Position numbers and translations under genes: made by a program. A DNA stretch of 64,000 bases from positions 310,001-374,000 of the forward strand of contig CAWINH010000006.1 of the NCBI GenBank assembly GCA_963837425.1. The letters are read 5' to 3'. Of the stretch, positions 42,794-53,899 are shown piece by piece (positions within the stretch are counted from its first letter, which is position 1; the number at the start of each line of letters is the position of its first letter). Source of the stretch: CAWINH01 sp963837425. GTDB taxonomy: Bacteria > Chloroflexota > Limnocylindria > QHBO01. Below the pieces are notes generated by a model, which saw nothing but the letters and a program-made list of their open reading frames with translations, was not told the DNA's origin and made no database searches.

Positions 42794-43710
42794 ATGATGC
42801 CGGCTGAGGCACTGCCGGCCGGCGCTCGCCTCGGCGAGCTGGTGGCGGCCGTCACGGCCCGCCTGCGCGAGGCCGGATCCCCGAGCCCCCGGCTGGACGC
42901 GGAGCTGCTGGTCAGCCACGTTCGGCCGCGATCGGGCCTGGCTCCACGCCCATCCGGACCAGCCCTTGGCGGCGGCCGACGGGCAGCGGCTGGCGGGCTG
43001 GATCGAGCGCCGGGCGGCGGGCGAGCCGATCGCCTACATCCGTGGCTTCAAGGAGTGGCTCAGCCTGCGCATCGCGACCGACTCTCGCGCGCTGATTCCT
43101 CGGCCTGAGACGGAGCTGCTGGCCGAGGCCGCCGTGGCCGAGCTGGCGGAGCGCCTGTCGCGCGACGACAGGACGGTGACCGCCTGGGAGGTGGGGACCG
43201 GCAGCGGCGCGATCGCCACCGCGCTGGCCGTGCGATTCCGGACCGCCCTGGCGCTGGGACGGGTGCGGCTGACGGCCAGCGACGTCTCCGCCGAGGCGCT
43301 CGAGCTGGCCGCCGAGAACCTGGCGGCGCACGGCGCGGCACGCCTCGTTGGACTGGCCTGCGGTGACCTGCTCGAACCATTGCCGCTCGCGGACCGGCCG
43401 GCCGTCGACGTCCTGATCGCCAACCTGCCGTACCTGACCAGCGACGAGGTCGCTCGCCGGGAGGGCAGCATCGGCCACGAGCCGGCGGTCGCCCTCGACG
43501 GCGGTGCCGACGGCCTGTCCGTCGTCCGCCGCCTGCTCGCTGAGCTTCCCCGGCACCTCGCTCCGGCGGGTGTTGCGCTGCTCGAGATCGGCGCCGGCCA
43601 GCTCTGCCGCCGTGGCCGATGAGGTGGAGGCCACCGGGCTGCGAGCCGCGGTCTCGATCCTGCCGGACCTGGCCGGCATCGGGCGCGTGGCCCGCATCGC
43701 GCGGCCGTGA
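42794..43710 (+). CDS. prmC: Protein-(glutamine-N5) methyltransferase PrmC, frameshifted here
   Basis: Methylates the GGQ glutamine of RF1/RF2, using SAM. The N-terminal domain begins MMPAEALPAGARLGEL; SAM motif I is WEVGTGSGAIATALA, and the catalytic NPPY is present as NLPY (IANLPYL), a variant. RPETELLAEAAV precedes it. Breaks near 42925 and 43610 are single-base. The stop overlaps the tsaC start. Next to prfA, its substrate. Confidence 0.9.
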
Positions 43711-44315
43711 CCGACGTGCTGCCCGCGACGCCCGAGGGGATTGCGGCCGCCGCCGCCGTGCTGCAACGGGGTGGCCTCGTCGCCTTCCCGACCGACACCG
43801 TGTACGGCGTCGCCTGCGCCGCAAGCCGGCCGAAGAGGGTCGCGGCGCTCTTCGAGCTGAAGGGGCGGCCCACCGAACGGCGGATCCCGATGCTGGTCGC
43901 AGCTCTCGAGCGCCTGCCGTCGGGGTGGCGCGTCGACGACCGCGCCCGCGCCCTCGCAGCGCGCTTCTGGCCCGGGGCGCTGACCCTGGTGCTCGGCGCC
44001 GAGGAGGGCGTCGGGACCCAGGCCTTTCGCGTGCCGGATCATCCGATCGCCCAGGCGCTCATCGCCGCGGCCGGCCCGCTGCTGGCGACGAGCGCGAACG
44101 TCAGCGACCAGCCGGAGACGCTCGGGGCGGACGAGGTGCTCATTGCGTTCGCCATGCAGCAGGACCGGCTCGATGCGGTGCTCGACGGAGGCGCGGTGCC
44201 CGGCGGCGTCGCCTCGACGGTGGTCGACCTGTCGGTGCGCCCCGCGCGGCTCCTGCGTCCCGGGCCGGTCACCGCCGAGCGGCTCGCCGAGCTCGTCGAG
44301 CTGGAGGCAGGGTGA
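43707..44315 (+). CDS. L-threonylcarbamoyladenylate synthase (TsaC/Sua5/YwlC)
   Basis: 202 residues. GGLVAFPTDTVYGVAC at the N-terminus and FELKGRPTERRIPML, then RFWPGALTLVL and LLATSANVSDQP are characteristic of the TsaC/Sua5 YrdC-fold. It makes the threonylcarbamoyl-AMP used for t6A in tRNA. Start GTG 43707. The usual C-terminal Sua5 domain is absent, so it is the short TsaC form. Confidence 0.92.
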   Translation: MTDVLPATPEGIAAAAAVLQRGGLVAFPTDTVYGVACAASRPKRVAALFELKGRPTERRIPMLVAALERLPSGWRVDDRARALAARFWPGALTLVLGAEEGVGTQAFRVPDHPIAQALIAAAGPLLATSANVSDQPETLGADEVLIAFAMQQDRLDAVLDGGAVPGGVASTVVDLSVRPARLLRPGPVTAERLAELVELEAG

Positions 44316-44341
44316 CCACGGCGGCGTGGGGCTCGCCGCCG

Positions 44342-44347
44342 TAGACT
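44342..44347 (+). promoter_or_regulatory. rpiB -10 (leaderless)
   Basis: TAGACT is followed by seven bases, then ATG. A TGAGG just before the start could also serve as a weak ribosome site. Confidence 0.4.
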
Positions 44348-44354
44348 GCTGAGG

Positions 44355-44810
44355 ATGCGCGTCGCGATCGGCTCCGACCACGCCGGCTTCGCCCTGAAGG
44401 GTGAGCTCTGCACGCTGCTCGACGAGCGGCGGGTCGAGTACCGCGACTTCGGCACCTACTCGAACGAGACGGTCGACTACCCGGACTTCATCGCTCCGGT
44501 CGCGCGCGCGGTGGCGCGCGGCGAATACGAGCTGGGGATCGTGCTCGGCGGCAGCGGGACGGGAGAGGCGATCGTCGCGAACAAGGTGCGCGGCATCCGC
44601 TGCGTGGAGGCCGCGGACCCGGTCACCGCACGGCTGGGCCGCGAGCACAACGACGCGAACGTGCTCTCGCTCGGGGCGCGGATCGTGGGGATCGAGGTCG
44701 CGCGTGCTGCGTGAGCGCCTTCCTGGACGGCCGAATTCCAGGGTGGCCGCCACGTGCCGCGCATCGAGAAGATCTCCCGCATCGAGGCGGAGGAGTCGGG
44801 GCCCCGCTGA
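44355..44810 (+). CDS. rpiB: Ribose-5-phosphate isomerase B
   Basis: About 150 residues. MRVAIGSDHAGFALKGEL is the family start, then VDYPDFIAPVARAVARGEYELGIVLGGSGTGEAIVANK and REHNDANVLSLGARIVG (active-site His and Asn). The C-terminus (FQGGRHVPRIEKISRIE) is restored by single-base changes near 44708 and 44745. Interconverts ribulose-5-P and ribose-5-P, feeding prs. Confidence 0.93.
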
Positions 44811-44823
44811 CGGTGTCCGGCAG

Positions 44824-46534
44824 GTGACCCTCAGCCTCGATGGCTCGGAGCGGCCCTGCTCGCCGGAGCGCGGGGAGAGGGGCCGGCGCTCGCCATGCGG
44901 CTCGTGGTTCGGCGGCCGAGGTGCTCGGGGCGTCGCGCCTGATCCCGATCGTCGGCGCCCACGTCGATTCCTGCCTCTATCACGGGGAGGCGACGATCGA
45001 CTTCGTCGAGCGCCTGGTGCGGGGCGGAGCCGGCGTCGCGGTCCCCACCACGCTGAACGTCGGCGCGCTCGACCTCCTGCACCCCGAGCTCTGGCACGGC
45101 GACGCGGAGGCCGCTGCACGCGGCCGGCTGCTCATGGACCGATACCGGCAGCTCGGCTGCCGGCCCACCTTCACCTGTGCCCCGTATCAGCTCGCCGATC
45201 GCGCCCCGGCACGGGCGACCAGGTGGCCTGGGGCGAGTCGAACGCGATCGTCTTCGCCAACTGCGTGCTCGGGGCACGCACCGAGCGCTACGGGGACTTC
45301 ATCGACATCGCGGCCGCGATCATCGGCCGCGTCCCCGACGCCGGCCTGCATCGAGACCGAGCCGCGCGCGGGCGACGCCTCGTCCTGCGCCTGGCGGCCG
45401 ACGTGCCCGATGCGCTCCGCGACGTGGACGAGCTGTACCCCGTTCTCGGCGCGGTCGCCGGAAGGCGCGCCGGCACGGCGGTCGCGGCACTCGTCGGGCT
45501 CCCGGCGGGGCAGGCCGAGGACCGGCTCAAGGCGCTCGGCGCGGCGGCCGCCTCGACCGGCGGCGTCGCGCTCCTGCACGTCGTGGGCTCCACTCCCGAG
45601 GCACCGACGCTGGCGGCCGCGCTGCAGGGAGGCGAGCCGGCGGCCGCCGTCGAGATCGGGCTGGGGGAGCTCCGAGCCGATGCGCGAGGCGCTGAGCATC
45701 GCCGCCGGGGCGAGCGACGGGATGCCGCTGGTCGCGGTGAGCATCGGGACCCCGCACGCCTCCCTGCGAGAGCTGCGGCGCGTCGGCGAGCTGCTGGACG
45801 GGCGGCGCGTGGCCGCGGGAGTCGAGTGCATCGTCTCGACCGGCCGCGAAACGCTGGCCGCGGCCGAGGAAGAGGGTCTGGCCGCGCCGCTGAGAGCGGC
45901 CGGGATTGAGCTGCTCGTCGACACCTGCAGCTACATCGCGCCGGTGCTCCGCGCCCGGGCCGGACCGGTGATGACCGACTCGGCCAAGTGGGCCTACTAC
46001 GCGCCGGGAAACATCGGCGCCGGGGTCGTGCTGGGGAGCACCGCGGACTGCGTGCGCTCGGCGATCGCCGGGGTCGTGCAGCGCGATGCATCGGCCTGGG
46101 GGGAGGCCCGCGTGAGCGGCGGAGCGGCGCGCTTCGAGGGGCGCGTCCTGGTGGGCGGCGAGGCGGACGGCACCGCCGTCGTCCTCCACGAGCCGCTGAG
46201 CCTGTGGGGCGGGCTCGATCCCGCGAGCGGCGAGCTGATCGACGCGCACCACCCGCAGCGGGGGGCGGCCCTCGCCGGTCGGGTGCTCGTGATGCCCGCC
46301 TCCCGCGGCTCGTCGTCCTCGGCCTCGGTGCTCGCCGAGGCGGTCCGCGCGGGCACCGCGCCGGCCGCCATCCTGCTCGCGGAGCCGGACCTGATCCTCG
46401 CGATCGGCGCCGAGGTGGCGCGGGAGCTCTACGGCCGGAGCGTCCCAATCGTCGTGCTGGCTCCGGACGAGATGGCCGAGATCCCGGACGGCGCGCGGGT
46501 ACGGGTGGCGGACGGTTCGGTGCGCGCATCCTGA
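44824..46534 (+). CDS. Aconitase X protein, large and small domains fused
   Basis: About 570 residues. The large AcnX domain runs from MTLSLDGSERA (GTG 44824) through IVGAHVDSCLYHG, AGVAVPTTLNVGA and WGESNAIVFANCVLGART to LLVDTCSYIAPVL and MTDSAKWAYYAPGN (likely Fe-S Cys). The swivel domain (DUF126) follows, with LWGGLDPASGELIDAHHP and GSSSSASVLAEAVRAG. Fused bacterial AcnX proteins include cis-3-hydroxy-L-proline dehydratases, whereas separate archaeal subunits make phosphomevalonate dehydratase; which reaction this enzyme performs is not determined. At least four single-base breaks. Confidence 0.85.
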
Positions 46535-46580
46535 CCTTCGGCTCATGCGCTGCTGACCTTCGGGACTTGGCGCAGCCGGT

Positions 46581-47300
46581 GTGAAGGCCGATGCTGTAGC
46601 CGTGAGCCCGGTTTCCGTCCCGATCCTGACCCCGGCCGAGGCGTCGCAGCGCCTTGCCCGCCTGGGGTTCCTGGCGCTCGACCTCCTCGCGCGCGAGGGG
46701 CAGCCCGCCCACCTGGTGGTCGCCCTCCACGATCGGCCCACGCTCGAGCACTTCGACTCCGAGCGGATCACGTTCTGGCGAACCGGTGTGGACCGGCGGG
46801 GGCACCGCTTCGAGCTCACGCGAGAGACCCCCATGCCATTCACGGCCGACTACGCGTGGGGGAAGATCACGCTGCGCGACCGGGTCGGCGCCGAGAACGA
46901 CTTCGTGAGCGTGGGTGGGACGGTGACGGGCGACGAGGTGGCTCCCGGACGCACGGTGGTCGTCTTCGCTTCTCCGGGGCCGATCCTGCGCCTCGGCGGT
47001 CATTCGCAGCCGGTCGACGCGCTCGGGTCGGAGCTCGGCGCCTTCTTCGCGCGAATGATGGTGCCGATCGACTTCGTGCCGGGCGCCGAGCAGGCGATCT
47101 CCGCGTCGAGCCCGCTCGATCGCTACGTGGCCTTCGTGGCCTTCAAGGACGGGCAATTCGCGCACCACGCCGCGCTCCGCGCCGACGAGGCGCGGGAGGC
47201 GACGTCGATCGCCGACGAGGCGATGCGGCTGCAGCGCAGCGAGCCGGCGGCCTGGGGACGCGGCGTCCAGCTCCTGGAGCAGCTCGGCCTGAGAGCCTGA
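46581..47300 (+). CDS. Uncharacterised protein
   Basis: 239 residues with no recognised family. It starts at GTG 46581 (GTG 46602 also possible). Beta-rich central part (FELTRETPMPFTADYAWGK, ENDFVSVGGTVTGDEV) followed by acidic helices near the C-terminus. No transmembrane segment or signal peptide. Composition and length are those of a real cytosolic protein, and the frame is clean. Confidence 0.7.
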   Translation: MKADAVAVSPVSVPILTPAEASQRLARLGFLALDLLAREGQPAHLVVALHDRPTLEHFDSERITFWRTGVDRRGHRFELTRETPMPFTADYAWGKITLRDRVGAENDFVSVGGTVTGDEVAPGRTVVVFASPGPILRLGGHSQPVDALGSELGAFFARMMVPIDFVPGAEQAISASSPLDRYVAFVAFKDGQFAHHAALRADEAREATSIADEAMRLQRSEPAAWGRGVQLLEQLGLRA

Positions 47301-47337
47301 GAATCCCGCGCCGCAGCCCGCGCTCGGGTCTTCGGGC

Positions 47338-47343
47338 TACACT
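47338..47343 (+). promoter_or_regulatory. glyA -10 (leaderless)
   Basis: TACACT is followed by seven bases and ATG 47351. The spacing places the start of transcription at the start codon. No ribosome site is visible, supporting a leaderless message. Confidence 0.5.
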
Positions 47344-47350
47344 TGCCCGC

Positions 47351-48628
<1,278 letters not shown>

Positions 48629-48695
48629 CCGCCTCGTCACGCCGACTCGGCCGGTCGCGAGCGCCTCGGCGAGTCGCCAGTACGGGAGCCTTCGG

Positions 48696-48701
48696 TATAC
48701 T
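48696..48701 (+). promoter_or_regulatory. Candidate ATP synthase operon -10
   Basis: GGTATACT upstream of the first AtpZ-like gene gives a leader of about 30 nt. It lies in the spacer after glyA. The -35 is unclear. Confidence 0.5.
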
Positions 48702-48734
48702 CCCCCGTCCGACCGCTGTGAGTCGATTGTGCCT

Positions 48735-48983
48735 ATGACACGCGGTACCAGCCAGGGGCTCATCAGGATCCTGGGTCACGTATCGGCGATCATGGTGATT
48801 CCCATCCTGGGTGGCGCGGTGACCGGGATCGTCGTCGACCGGCTCCTGGGAACCTCGCCGCTCTTGCTGTTGAGCGGGTTCATCGGTGGCAACCTCGTGG
48901 CGGCCGCTGGCATGTGGGTCTACATTCGCATCCAGCAGGGACGGCTCGAGGAGGATCGACCGGACCGACCAGATGAGGGCTGA
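48735..48983 (+). CDS. AtpZ/AtpI-like membrane protein (first)
   Basis: 82 residues with two hydrophobic helices (IMVIPILGGAVTGIVVDRLLG and LLLLSGFIGGNLVAAAGMWV), as in AtpZ/AtpI, small proteins that assist ATP synthase assembly or ion uptake. It opens the atp operon, 8 bp before a second similar gene. Confidence 0.7.
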   Translation: MTRGTSQGLIRILGHVSAIMVIPILGGAVTGIVVDRLLGTSPLLLLSGFIGGNLVAAAGMWVYIRIQQGRLEEDRPDRPDEG

Positions 48984-48991
48984 GCGGCGGA

Positions 48992-49238
48992 ATGGAGGCG
49001 AACGTCGCGGCATCGGGTGGTCGGCGTGGCCCGCTCCGACCGGGCGTCGGACTGGCGTTCGACCTCGGGCTGCGGCTGGCGATCTCGGTCATCGTGGGGC
49101 TGGGCGCCGGCCTGCTGGCGGACGGCTGGCTGCACACGCAGCCCGCTCTTCACGTTGATCGGGATGCTGGTGGGAATCGGAGCGGCGATGTACACGATCT
49201 GGGACGTCGCCCGCGAGGGATTGAGGAGGGAGGGGTAG
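48992..49238 (+). CDS. AtpI/AtpZ-like membrane protein (second)
   Basis: About 82 residues with two helices (LRLAISVIVGLGAGLLADG and LIGMLVGIGAAMYTIWDV). A single-base break near 49140 splits them. It ends 5 bp before atpB. The typical AtpZ glycines are there. Together with the first gene this operon has two such small proteins. Confidence 0.65.
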
Positions 49239-49243
49239 CCGCG

Positions 49244-50021
49244 GTGCCGAACGTCACGCTCTACGCGGAGCGCCTCTTCAGCATCGGCCCCTGGGAGGTC
49301 ACGAACAGCCTGGTCGGCGCGGTGCTCGCCGGCATCCTGCTGGTGGCGGCCGCGATCTACGTCTCGCGGCACGCGAGCGTGGTCCCGGGCCGGGTTCAGA
49401 GCCTGATCGAGCTTCCCTTCGAGTTCATGCTCGGCGTCGTCCGCGACCAGGGCGGTCGCACCTGGCGCCAGATCCTGCCGCTCATCGCCACGATCTTCAT
49501 CTTCCTGCTGGTCGCGAACTGGATGGGGATCCTGCCCGGGGTCGGCACGATCGGCTACTACGCGGAGGAGCACGGCGACCGGGTCCTGGTGCCTTACGTG
49601 CGCGCCGCGGCCGCCGACCTGAACTTCACGCTCGGCCTGGCGCTCGATCTCGTTCGTCGTCTTCGTCTACTTCGGGATCAAGGTCCAGGGCCTGCGCGGC
49701 TACCTCGGCGAGGTGCTGGCCCCGCAGCCGCGCTGGCTCGCGCCGCTGATGGGCCCGATCGAGGTGATCAGCAACCTGTCGCGGATCATCAGCCTCTCGA
49801 TGCGGCTCTTCGGCAACGTCTTCGCCGGCGAGGTGCTCGTGCTGGTGCTGCTGGTGATCGGCCCGATGTTCGTCTTCGTGATCTCCGGCCTCGAGCTGCT
49901 CTTCGGGGCCGTCCAGGCGCTCGTCTTCGCGCTGCTCTCGATGACGTACGTCGTGCTCGCCACGATCGAGCACGAGGGAGAGGCGCACCACGACAACCTC
50001 GAGCCTGCCGTCGGGGACTGA
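49244..50021 (+). CDS. atpB: ATP synthase F0 subunit a
   Basis: The proton channel subunit, about 258 residues. ANWMGILPGVGT, and in the C-terminal part IEVISNLSRIISLSMRLFGNVFAGE, which carries the essential channel Arg in SMRLFGN. One break near 49655. GTG 49244. Six-helix membrane protein. Confidence 0.93.
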
Positions 50022-50073
50022 ACATGGGGCGCCCTCGCCCATTCGCGGAGGGCATACAGGAGGAACGCAACAC

Positions 50074-50298
50074 GTGACCGGAGATGTAGCACTCTCGCCG
50101 CCGGGCTGGCGATCGGCCTCGGCGCTATCGGACCGGGCATCGGCCTGGGCATCGGCGTGTCGAAGGCGATGGAGGCGATCGGGCGCAACCCCGAGGCCTA
50201 CAACACCCTCTTCGTGCCGTTCGTGCTGGGGATCGCGCTCACGGAGGCGGTCGCCATCTACGCGCTGGTCGTGGCGCTGATCATCAAGTTCGTCGTAG
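50074..50298 (+). CDS. atpE: ATP synthase F0 subunit c
   Basis: About 75 residues forming the rotor ring. AIGPGIGLGIGVSKAMEAIGRNPEA is the loop region and LFVPFVLGIALTEAVAIYALVVAL includes the ion-carrying Glu (TEA). GTG 50074 follows AGGAGG ten bases earlier. Two single-base breaks (near 50093 and just before the stop, about 50294) divert the frame; otherwise the protein is standard. Confidence 0.9.
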
Positions 50299-50319
50299 CC
50301 CGCTGGGGCCCCCAACGAG

Positions 50320-50841
50320 ATGGAATTCTTCACCGCGTTCGGCGTCGACTGGTTCAAGCTCGGCGCGCAGATCGTCAACTTCCTCGTCATCCTCTACCTG
50401 CTGAACCGATTCGCGTTCAAGCCGCTGCTGCGCAGCATGGACGAGCGGAGCGCCCGGATCGCGAAGGGGCTGGAGGACGCGGAGTCGGCGGCTCGCGACC
50501 GGGAGTTGGCCCGCGCCGAGCGGGAGGCCGCACTCGCCGAGTCCCGACGCGAGGCGCAGGCCATGGTCGCCCGCGCTGAGAAGGTCGCCGCCGACACGCG
50601 CGAGGAGCTTGTGGCCAAGGCGAAGGCCGAGGCCGAGCAGGTGCTGACCCGCGCCCGTGACGAGATCACCGCGGAGAAGGAGCGCGCGATCGCAGAGCTT
50701 CGCGGCCAGGTCGCCGACCTGGCGCTCGACGCCGCGGCAAAGCTCGTGCGTGCCGAGATGACGAGCAAGACGCAGCGTCGGCTCGTCGAGGAGTTCCTCG
50801 CCGACGAGAAGCCGGCGGGATCCGGCGGGACGAGGAGCTGA
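50320..50841 (+). CDS. atpF: ATP synthase F0 subunit b
   Basis: 173 residues: a single N-terminal helix (FLVILYLLNRFAF) and a long charged coiled-coil stalk rich in Glu/Arg/Ala. It connects F0 and F1. Clean frame; 2 bp before atpH. Confidence 0.92.
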   Translation: MEFFTAFGVDWFKLGAQIVNFLVILYLLNRFAFKPLLRSMDERSARIAKGLEDAESAARDRELARAEREAALAESRREAQAMVARAEKVAADTREELVAKAKAEAEQVLTRARDEITAEKERAIAELRGQVADLALDAAAKLVRAEMTSKTQRRLVEEFLADEKPAGSGGTRS

Positions 50842-50843
50842 GC

Positions 50844-51407
50844 GTGTCGCGACGGGAGACTGCGGCGCGTCGCTACGCCGAGGCCGCATTCGAGCTCGGG
50901 AGGCGCGAGGACTCCCTCGATGCCTGGGAACGCGACCTGGCCACGCTCCGCGACACGCTCCGCGAGCCGCAGCTGCGCGCCGTGGCCCAGCATCCCGCGA
51001 TCCCCTACGCGGCGAAGGAGCGAGTGCTCCGTTCGCTCCTCGGGGAGCGGGTGGGCGCGGAGCCGCTCAACCTGATCCTGCTCATGATCCGCCGTGGCCG
51101 GCCGCGAGCCGTGGACCCCATGGTCGACCGCTTCGAGGAGCTGCTGCGACGCGATCGCGGGATCAGCCGCGCGGAGGTCCGCAGCGCACTGGCCCTCGAC
51201 GACGAGCAGCGCGCCTGGCTGGGATCCCGGCTCGAGGCGCTCACCGGCTCACGGGTCGAGATGGAGGAGCACGTTGACGCGTCCCTGATCGGCGGCGTGG
51301 CGATCAGGGTCGGCGACACGCTGTATGACGCGAGCGTGCGGAGCCGTCTCGAACGGCTTCGGACGCGCCTGACCGCCGTCCCCGGCGGCAGATCCGGCGC
51401 CAGATAA
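50844..51407 (+). CDS. atpH: ATP synthase F1 subunit delta
   Basis: 187 residues. RRYAEAAFELGRRE at the N-terminus and ERVLRSLLGERVGAEPLNLILLMIRRGR, then the C-terminal GGVAIRVGDTLYDASVRSRLERL are typical OSCP/delta features. GTG start. Links stator to F1. Confidence 0.93.
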   Translation: MSRRETAARRYAEAAFELGRREDSLDAWERDLATLRDTLREPQLRAVAQHPAIPYAAKERVLRSLLGERVGAEPLNLILLMIRRGRPRAVDPMVDRFEELLRRDRGISRAEVRSALALDDEQRAWLGSRLEALTGSRVEMEEHVDASLIGGVAIRVGDTLYDASVRSRLERLRTRLTAVPGGRSGAR

Positions 51408-51420
51408 GGAAAGGAAGCGA

Positions 51421-52974
51421 ATGGCGATTCGATCCGACGAGATCACCTCGATCATCCGCAGCGAGATCTCCGGCTTCGACGAAGGGGCCGATGTCGCCGG
51501 TGTCGGCACCATCGTGGAGGTCGGCGACGGGATCGCCCAGATCTACGGTCTCTCGGGCGCGCTGGCCTCGGAGCTCCTCGAGTTCCCGGGCGGGGTCATG
51601 GGCATGGCCTTCAACCTCGAGGAGGAGACGGTCGGGGCGCTGATCCTCGGCGACTACACCCAGCTCAAGGAGGGCGACCAGGTCAAGACCACCGGTCGCG
51701 TCGTCGAGGTGCCGGTCGGCGACGCGCTGATCGGCCGCGTCGTGAACCCGCTCGGCGAGCCGATCGACGGCAAGGGCAAGATCGAGACGAAGCAGACCCG
51801 GCCGGTGGAGCGCATCGCCCCGGGCGTCATCGTCCGCCAGCCGGTCGACACCCCGGTCCAGACCGGGATCAAGGCCATCGACGCCATGATCCCGATCGGC
51901 CGTGGCCAGCGCGAGCTGATCATCGGCGACCGGCAGACGGGCAAGACCGCCATCGCCATCGACACGATCATCAACCAGAAGGGGCAGGACCTCATCTGCA
52001 TCTACGTCGCCATTGGCCAGAAGCAGTCGACGGTGGCACAGGTCGTGGCGCAGCTCGAGGAGCACGGCGCCATGGAGCACACGATCGTGGTCCTCGCCGG
52101 GGCCAGCGACCCGGCCCCGCTCCAGTACCTGGCGCCCTACGCCGGCGTGGCCATGGGCGAGGAGTTCCTCGACAACGGCCGCGACGCGCTGTGCGTCTAC
52201 GACGACCTCTCGAAGCACGCCTGGGCCTATCGCCAGGTCTCGCTCCTCATGCGGCGTCCTCCGGGGCGCGAGGCGTACCCGGGCGACATCTTCTACTCGC
52301 ACTCGCGGCTCCTCGAGCGCGCGGCGCGGCTGAACAAGAAGGCCGGCGGCGGCTCCCTGACTGCGCTGCCGATCATCGAGACCCAGGCGGGTGACGTGTC
52401 CGCCTACATCCCGACGAACGTGATCAGCATCACCGACGGTCAGATCTTCCTCCAGACCGACCTCTTCAACCAGGGCCAGCGGCCGGCCGTCAACGCCGGC
52501 ATCAGCGTCAGCCGGGTGGGTGGCAACGCCCAGATCAAGGCGATGCGCCAGGTGGCCGGCAAGCTGCGCCTCGACCTCGCGCAGTACCGCGAGCTGGCCG
52601 CGTTCGCGCAGTTCGCCTCCGACCTGGACAAGGCGACCCGCGACCAGCTGACGCGCGGCGAGAAGCTGACCTACTCGCTCCGCCAGCCGCAGTTCGCGCC
52701 GGTCCCGGTCGAGAAGCAGGTCGCGATCCTGTGGTGCGGCACGAACGGCTACCTCGACGACGTCGACTCGAACCGGATCGGCGAGTTCGAGGCCGGCCTC
52801 TACCGCTTCCTGGAGTCGACGTACCCGAAGCTGCTGCCCGCGATCGCCAAGGAGCGGGCGATCAGCGAGAAGACGACGGAGCTGCTGCGCAAGGCGGTGG
52901 ACGAGTTCCGTGGCCAGGCTGGCTTTGGCGCCCCCGCGGCCGAAGCCGAGGCCGATGCGGAGGTGGACGGCTAG
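51421..52974 (+). CDS. atpA: ATP synthase F1 subunit alpha
   Basis: 517 residues. Walker A is GDRQTGKTAIAID, with PIGRGQRELIIG before it; ALRD and SISDGQ type catalytic region is visible as NVISITDGQIFLQTDLF. Regulatory subunit of the F1 hexamer. Clean, full length. Confidence 0.97.
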   Translation: MAIRSDEITSIIRSEISGFDEGADVAGVGTIVEVGDGIAQIYGLSGALASELLEFPGGVMGMAFNLEEETVGALILGDYTQLKEGDQVKTTGRVVEVPVGDALIGRVVNPLGEPIDGKGKIETKQTRPVERIAPGVIVRQPVDTPVQTGIKAIDAMIPIGRGQRELIIGDRQTGKTAIAIDTIINQKGQDLICIYVAIGQKQSTVAQVVAQLEEHGAMEHTIVVLAGASDPAPLQYLAPYAGVAMGEEFLDNGRDALCVYDDLSKHAWAYRQVSLLMRRPPGREAYPGDIFYSHSRLLERAARLNKKAGGGSLTALPIIETQAGDVSAYIPTNVISITDGQIFLQTDLFNQGQRPAVNAGISVSRVGGNAQIKAMRQVAGKLRLDLAQYRELAAFAQFASDLDKATRDQLTRGEKLTYSLRQPQFAPVPVEKQVAILWCGTNGYLDDVDSNRIGEFEAGLYRFLESTYPKLLPAIAKERAISEKTTELLRKAVDEFRGQAGFGAPAAEAEADAEVDG

Positions 52975-52977
52975 CCG

Positions 52978-53862
52978 ATGCCGAGCCTGAAGGAGATCCG
53001 CGGGCGCATCGGGTCGGTTCGCAACATCGCCCAGATCACGCGAGCCATGGAGATGATGTCCGCCTCGCGGATGAAGCGGGCGCAGGACGCGATCCTCGCC
53101 GCGCGCCCGTACGCGGACGAGCTGCGCGAGGCCCTGAGCCGCGTGACGGCGGTGATCGACGAGGACGTCGACCCGCTGCTCGCACGGCGGCCGGTGGAGC
53201 GGATCGGCCTCATCGTGATGACGACGGACCGCGGGCTGGCCGGCGCCCTCGACTCGAACACGGTGCGCGCCGCGCTGCGCCACATCGCCGGGCTGGCGTC
53301 GAGCGAGGCGGCGGGCGCCGAGGTCGAGGCGATCACGATCGGTCGCAAGGGGCGCGATCAGCTGCGTCGTGCCGGGGTCCCGATCGCCGCCCATTTCGGG
53401 CGCTTCGGTGACAGGCCGACGTTCGGCGACGTGACGCCGGTGGCGCGGCTCGTGACGAACGACTTCCTGTCGGGGACCTACGACGAGATCAGCGTCGTCT
53501 ACCCGGGCTTCATCAGCACGCTCGCCCAGGAGCCGTCCATCACCCGCCTGCTGCCGGTCCCGCGGCCCGAGGAGCTGACCGGGGAGGCCGCCGAGCGCAA
53601 TGCCGACTACCTGTTCGAGCCCTCGCCGCAGGCCGTGCTCGGCCGGCTGCTGCCGCACTACGTGGCGGTGGACCTGTACCGTGCCGTGCTCGAGGCGAAC
53701 GCGTCGGAGCAGTCGGCGCGGATGATCGCCATGCGGAGCGCGACCGACAATGCGAATGAGCTCATCGGGGACCTGACCCTCGTCTACAACAAGACCCGAC
53801 AGGCCACCATCACCCGCGAGATGATCGAGATCGCCTCCGGGGCCGAAGCCCTCGGCGGCTGA
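52978..53862 (+). CDS. atpG: ATP synthase F1 subunit gamma
   Basis: 294 residues. MPSLKEIRGRIGSVRNIAQITRAMEMMSASRM is the conserved N-terminal rotor shaft, and NKTRQATITREMIEIASGAEAL the C-terminal helix. Clean frame. Confidence 0.96.
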   Translation: MPSLKEIRGRIGSVRNIAQITRAMEMMSASRMKRAQDAILAARPYADELREALSRVTAVIDEDVDPLLARRPVERIGLIVMTTDRGLAGALDSNTVRAALRHIAGLASSEAAGAEVEAITIGRKGRDQLRRAGVPIAAHFGRFGDRPTFGDVTPVARLVTNDFLSGTYDEISVVYPGFISTLAQEPSITRLLPVPRPEELTGEAAERNADYLFEPSPQAVLGRLLPHYVAVDLYRAVLEANASEQSARMIAMRSATDNANELIGDLTLVYNKTRQATITREMIEIASGAEALGG

Positions 53863-53899
53863 CCCGTCGGCGGCACACGAAGGAGAGACGGACAGACCC

